Assembly: GCF_014107495.1 (NCBI RefSeq)
Contig: NZ_CP041969.1
Location: 1,671,001-1,735,000 of the forward strand
From: Cohnella cholangitidis
GTDB taxonomy: Bacteria > Bacillota > Bacilli > Paenibacillales > Paenibacillaceae
Direction of reading: 5' to 3'
Length of the DNA: 64,000 nucleotides
In this document: positions 62,457 through 64,000 of the stretch, in pieces
How positions within the stretch are numbered: the first letter of the stretch is position 1
Layout: each line of letters begins with the position of its first letter
Notes under the pieces: model-generated
Told to the model about the DNA's origin: nothing
The model's input: the letters and a program-made list of their open reading frames with translations, nothing else
Database searches by the model: none
Translations under genes and position numbers: made by a program

Positions 62457-63902
62457 CTACTCGATTTTCACTTTGTCGAAGGAGCCTTTCTGAAGCTTGG
62501 CTGCCGTATCGTCGAGAATTTTTTGCAGGTCTAGGTCGCCCTTGCTCGTGAACACCTTCTGGATCGTGTTGGCCATCTCGCCATAGAAGGCTTGCGTCTC
62601 ATACGTCGCTTCGGGCTTCGATTCCATCAACTTGCTTAATTCCGGGGAATACTTGTAGACGTTATCATGCTTCGCCAAGATAGCCTCGTATTTCTTGCCA
62701 TACTCGGAGCTATCGTTCCAGTAGTTAATCAACTGCGGGACGTAAACTTGTTTTTTGGCTTTCTGCGAAGTAATTTGCGCGTCGATCGAATCCAAGTACG
62801 CATCGGTGAAATATTCGTCGACGACAAAATCGAATGCGGCTTTCTGCTGTTCCTTCGTAGCCAATCCATTGATGACTTTATAATTTCCTCCGGCTACTCC
62901 GACATGCTTGCCGCCTTTCGTGACCGAAGGGATCGGATACAGCAGCACGTCGTCTTTGTTGATTCCGCCTTGATTGATCGCTCCGTCGAGCGCATTGCCG
63001 CTTCCGCACATGACCATCGCGCCGCGTCCTTGATTGAATAGCGTTAGCGCGTCTCCGTACCCTAACGCCCAGTTTTTCGGAATGACGTTCGCGTCCTTCA
63101 AGTCCTTGTAGAATTGCAGCGCCTTAAGCCCCGCTTCCGAGTTGAAGGCTGCGGTTACTTTGCCATCGGCAACGGTCTGAACCTCGCCGCCCGCGGAATA
63201 AAGGAAGTTCGTCCAGTTCCATCCCGCTTCCGTGCCTTTGCCCATCGGAATGAAGCCCGCAATGCCTTTGGCCGGATCGTTGACTGCTTTCGCCGCCTCG
63301 ATCAGTTCATCCCATGTCCAATCGAGCGGAGGCAGCGGAACGCCCTTCTCTTCGAATAGCTTCTTATTGATCGTGATCGTCATCCCGTAAGCATCGATCG
63401 GAATGCCGTACGTTTTGCCCTCGATAATGTACGGCGCCATGGCAAACTCGTTTAGATCCTTAGCGTAAGGCCAACTGGCCAGATGATCTGTCAGATCGAT
63501 GATCCACTTTTTGCCCGATAACAGTTTGCCTTCAGTCGCCCACGTAGTGAATTCGGTTTGCGCGCTGTTGGAAGCCATCTTGATCGCGATCTCCGTATTC
63601 TCATACTTCCAGTATTTAGGGGTAATCTTTACATTCGGATTTTTGGCTTCGAAGCGCTTGATCTTCGCGTTCAAAGTGGCGTTTTCCTCGGTTTTGTCCG
63701 CAGGGAACGCGTACGCTATGATACTGACAGGATCCGCATTGGCCGGAGAAGGCGATGCTTCCGCCGTGCTTCCCTCCGTTGGTTCCGATGAAGATGCCTT
63801 AGGCGACGCCCCGTTCGATGCCGACGGACTATTATTGCCGCTTCCGCATCCGGCCAGCACGATCACGAACGCCAGCATGCTCACTAGTAAGCTCTTTTTC
63901 AT
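62457..63902 (-). CDS. Extracellular sugar-binding lipoprotein (CUT1 family)
   Basis: About 481 residues from the ATG at 63902 (a TTG at 63908 lies too near the ribosome site TAGGG). The lipoprotein signal ends VIVLAGCGSG. A long Ser/Pro/Ala-rich linker to about residue 60 precedes a solute-binding fold with FEAKNPNVKITPKYWKY, KKWIIDLTDHLASWPYAKDL, YGIPIDAYGMTITINKKLFE and the C-terminal FYGEMANTIQKVFTSKGDLD. The gene is intact. It is the first gene of the third sugar transport operon. The promoter must lie in the last 98 bases of the window, where I see no clear cre site. Confidence 0.88.
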   Translation of the reverse strand: MKKSLLVSMLAFVIVLAGCGSGNNSPSASNGASPKASSSEPTEGSTAEASPSPANADPVSIIAYAFPADKTEENATLNAKIKRFEAKNPNVKITPKYWKYENTEIAIKMASNSAQTEFTTWATEGKLLSGKKWIIDLTDHLASWPYAKDLNEFAMAPYIIEGKTYGIPIDAYGMTITINKKLFEEKGVPLPPLDWTWDELIEAAKAVNDPAKGIAGFIPMGKGTEAGWNWTNFLYSAGGEVQTVADGKVTAAFNSEAGLKALQFYKDLKDANVIPKNWALGYGDALTLFNQGRGAMVMCGSGNALDGAINQGGINKDDVLLYPIPSVTKGGKHVGVAGGNYKVINGLATKEQQKAAFDFVVDEYFTDAYLDSIDAQITSQKAKKQVYVPQLINYWNDSSEYGKKYEAILAKHDNVYKYSPELSKLMESKPEATYETQAFYGEMANTIQKVFTSKGDLDLQKILDDTAAKLQKGSFDKVKIE

Positions 63903-64000
63903 TTTCAACCCTATCCCCTCTCGGTTTGATTAGTTTTACATTTTTATCATAAAGTCCCGTTATATCCCACGTCGATGTGCGATATATCGTTTGAGAAGGG

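Overview
The window looks like a chromosomal segment of a spore-forming Paenibacillaceae bacterium (Paenibacillus or Cohnella type). The evidence is the strong GGAGG-type ribosome sites with frequent GTG/TTG starts, YesM/YesN-type two-component systems beside sugar ABC transporters, a GH52 beta-xylosidase, SLH-anchored secreted enzymes, a CotH kinase, futalosine-pathway menaquinone genes, ComFB, and cre, LacI and PerR/Fur-like sites. The genus is inferred from gene content only.

Layout. 1-7.3 kb: a partial DUF72 gene, a coiled-coil membrane protein with a phosphodiester glycosidase, a divergent HPr-kinase homologue overlapping a TraB/GumN lipoprotein, a glycine-rich lipoprotein and an MFS exporter. 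7.4-17 kb: an IS1182-type element that has duplicated a whole 30-bp terminator palindrome, then a leftward xylo-oligosaccharide operon (YesM, YesN, binding protein, two permeases, GH52 xylosidase). Its binding protein carries a frameshift and its xylosidase an in-frame stop. 17-25 kb: ComFB, a cysteine-rich protein, a sugar oxidoreductase/isomerase operon with a divergent AraC regulator, YkuK, MqnB-MqnD and an orphan FliD-like gene. 25-30 kb: 2-oxoglutarate dehydrogenase E1-E2. 30-33.5 kb: a VTC polyphosphate polymerase, DUF4956 and CotH-kinase cluster.

33.7-38.1 kb is an accessory patch: a 51-bp repeat array, an IS3-family element with exact ends and target duplication, and an IS110-family transposase lying inside a decayed IS1182-type element. 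From 38 kb come a ROK glucokinase and a GGDEF-EAL protein. Next is a maltodextrin operon (LacI regulator, binding protein, two permeases, neopullulanase) with a cre site and LacI operators. It is followed by an M6 protease with SLH repeats, RNase Z, a lipoprotein/histidine kinase/HD-GYP regulator operon, a catalase behind PerR- and Fur-like boxes, LspA and a third sugar ABC transporter. Much of the window serves uptake and splitting of plant polysaccharide fragments, with c-di-GMP signalling (GGDEF-EAL, HD-GYP, ComFB) as a second theme.

One caution runs through the whole window. At least seven otherwise well-conserved genes are broken by a change equivalent to loss of one base, mostly in GG/CC pairs or short homopolymers, with the missing part continuing in the next frame. 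This pattern suggests consensus errors in the assembly at least as much as real gene decay. I mark these genes as pseudogenes but give their full reconstructed extents. The strongest leads for something new are the VTC-DUF4956-CotH cluster, the divergent HprK/TraB pair, the IS110 non-coding RNA region and the 51-bp repeat families.
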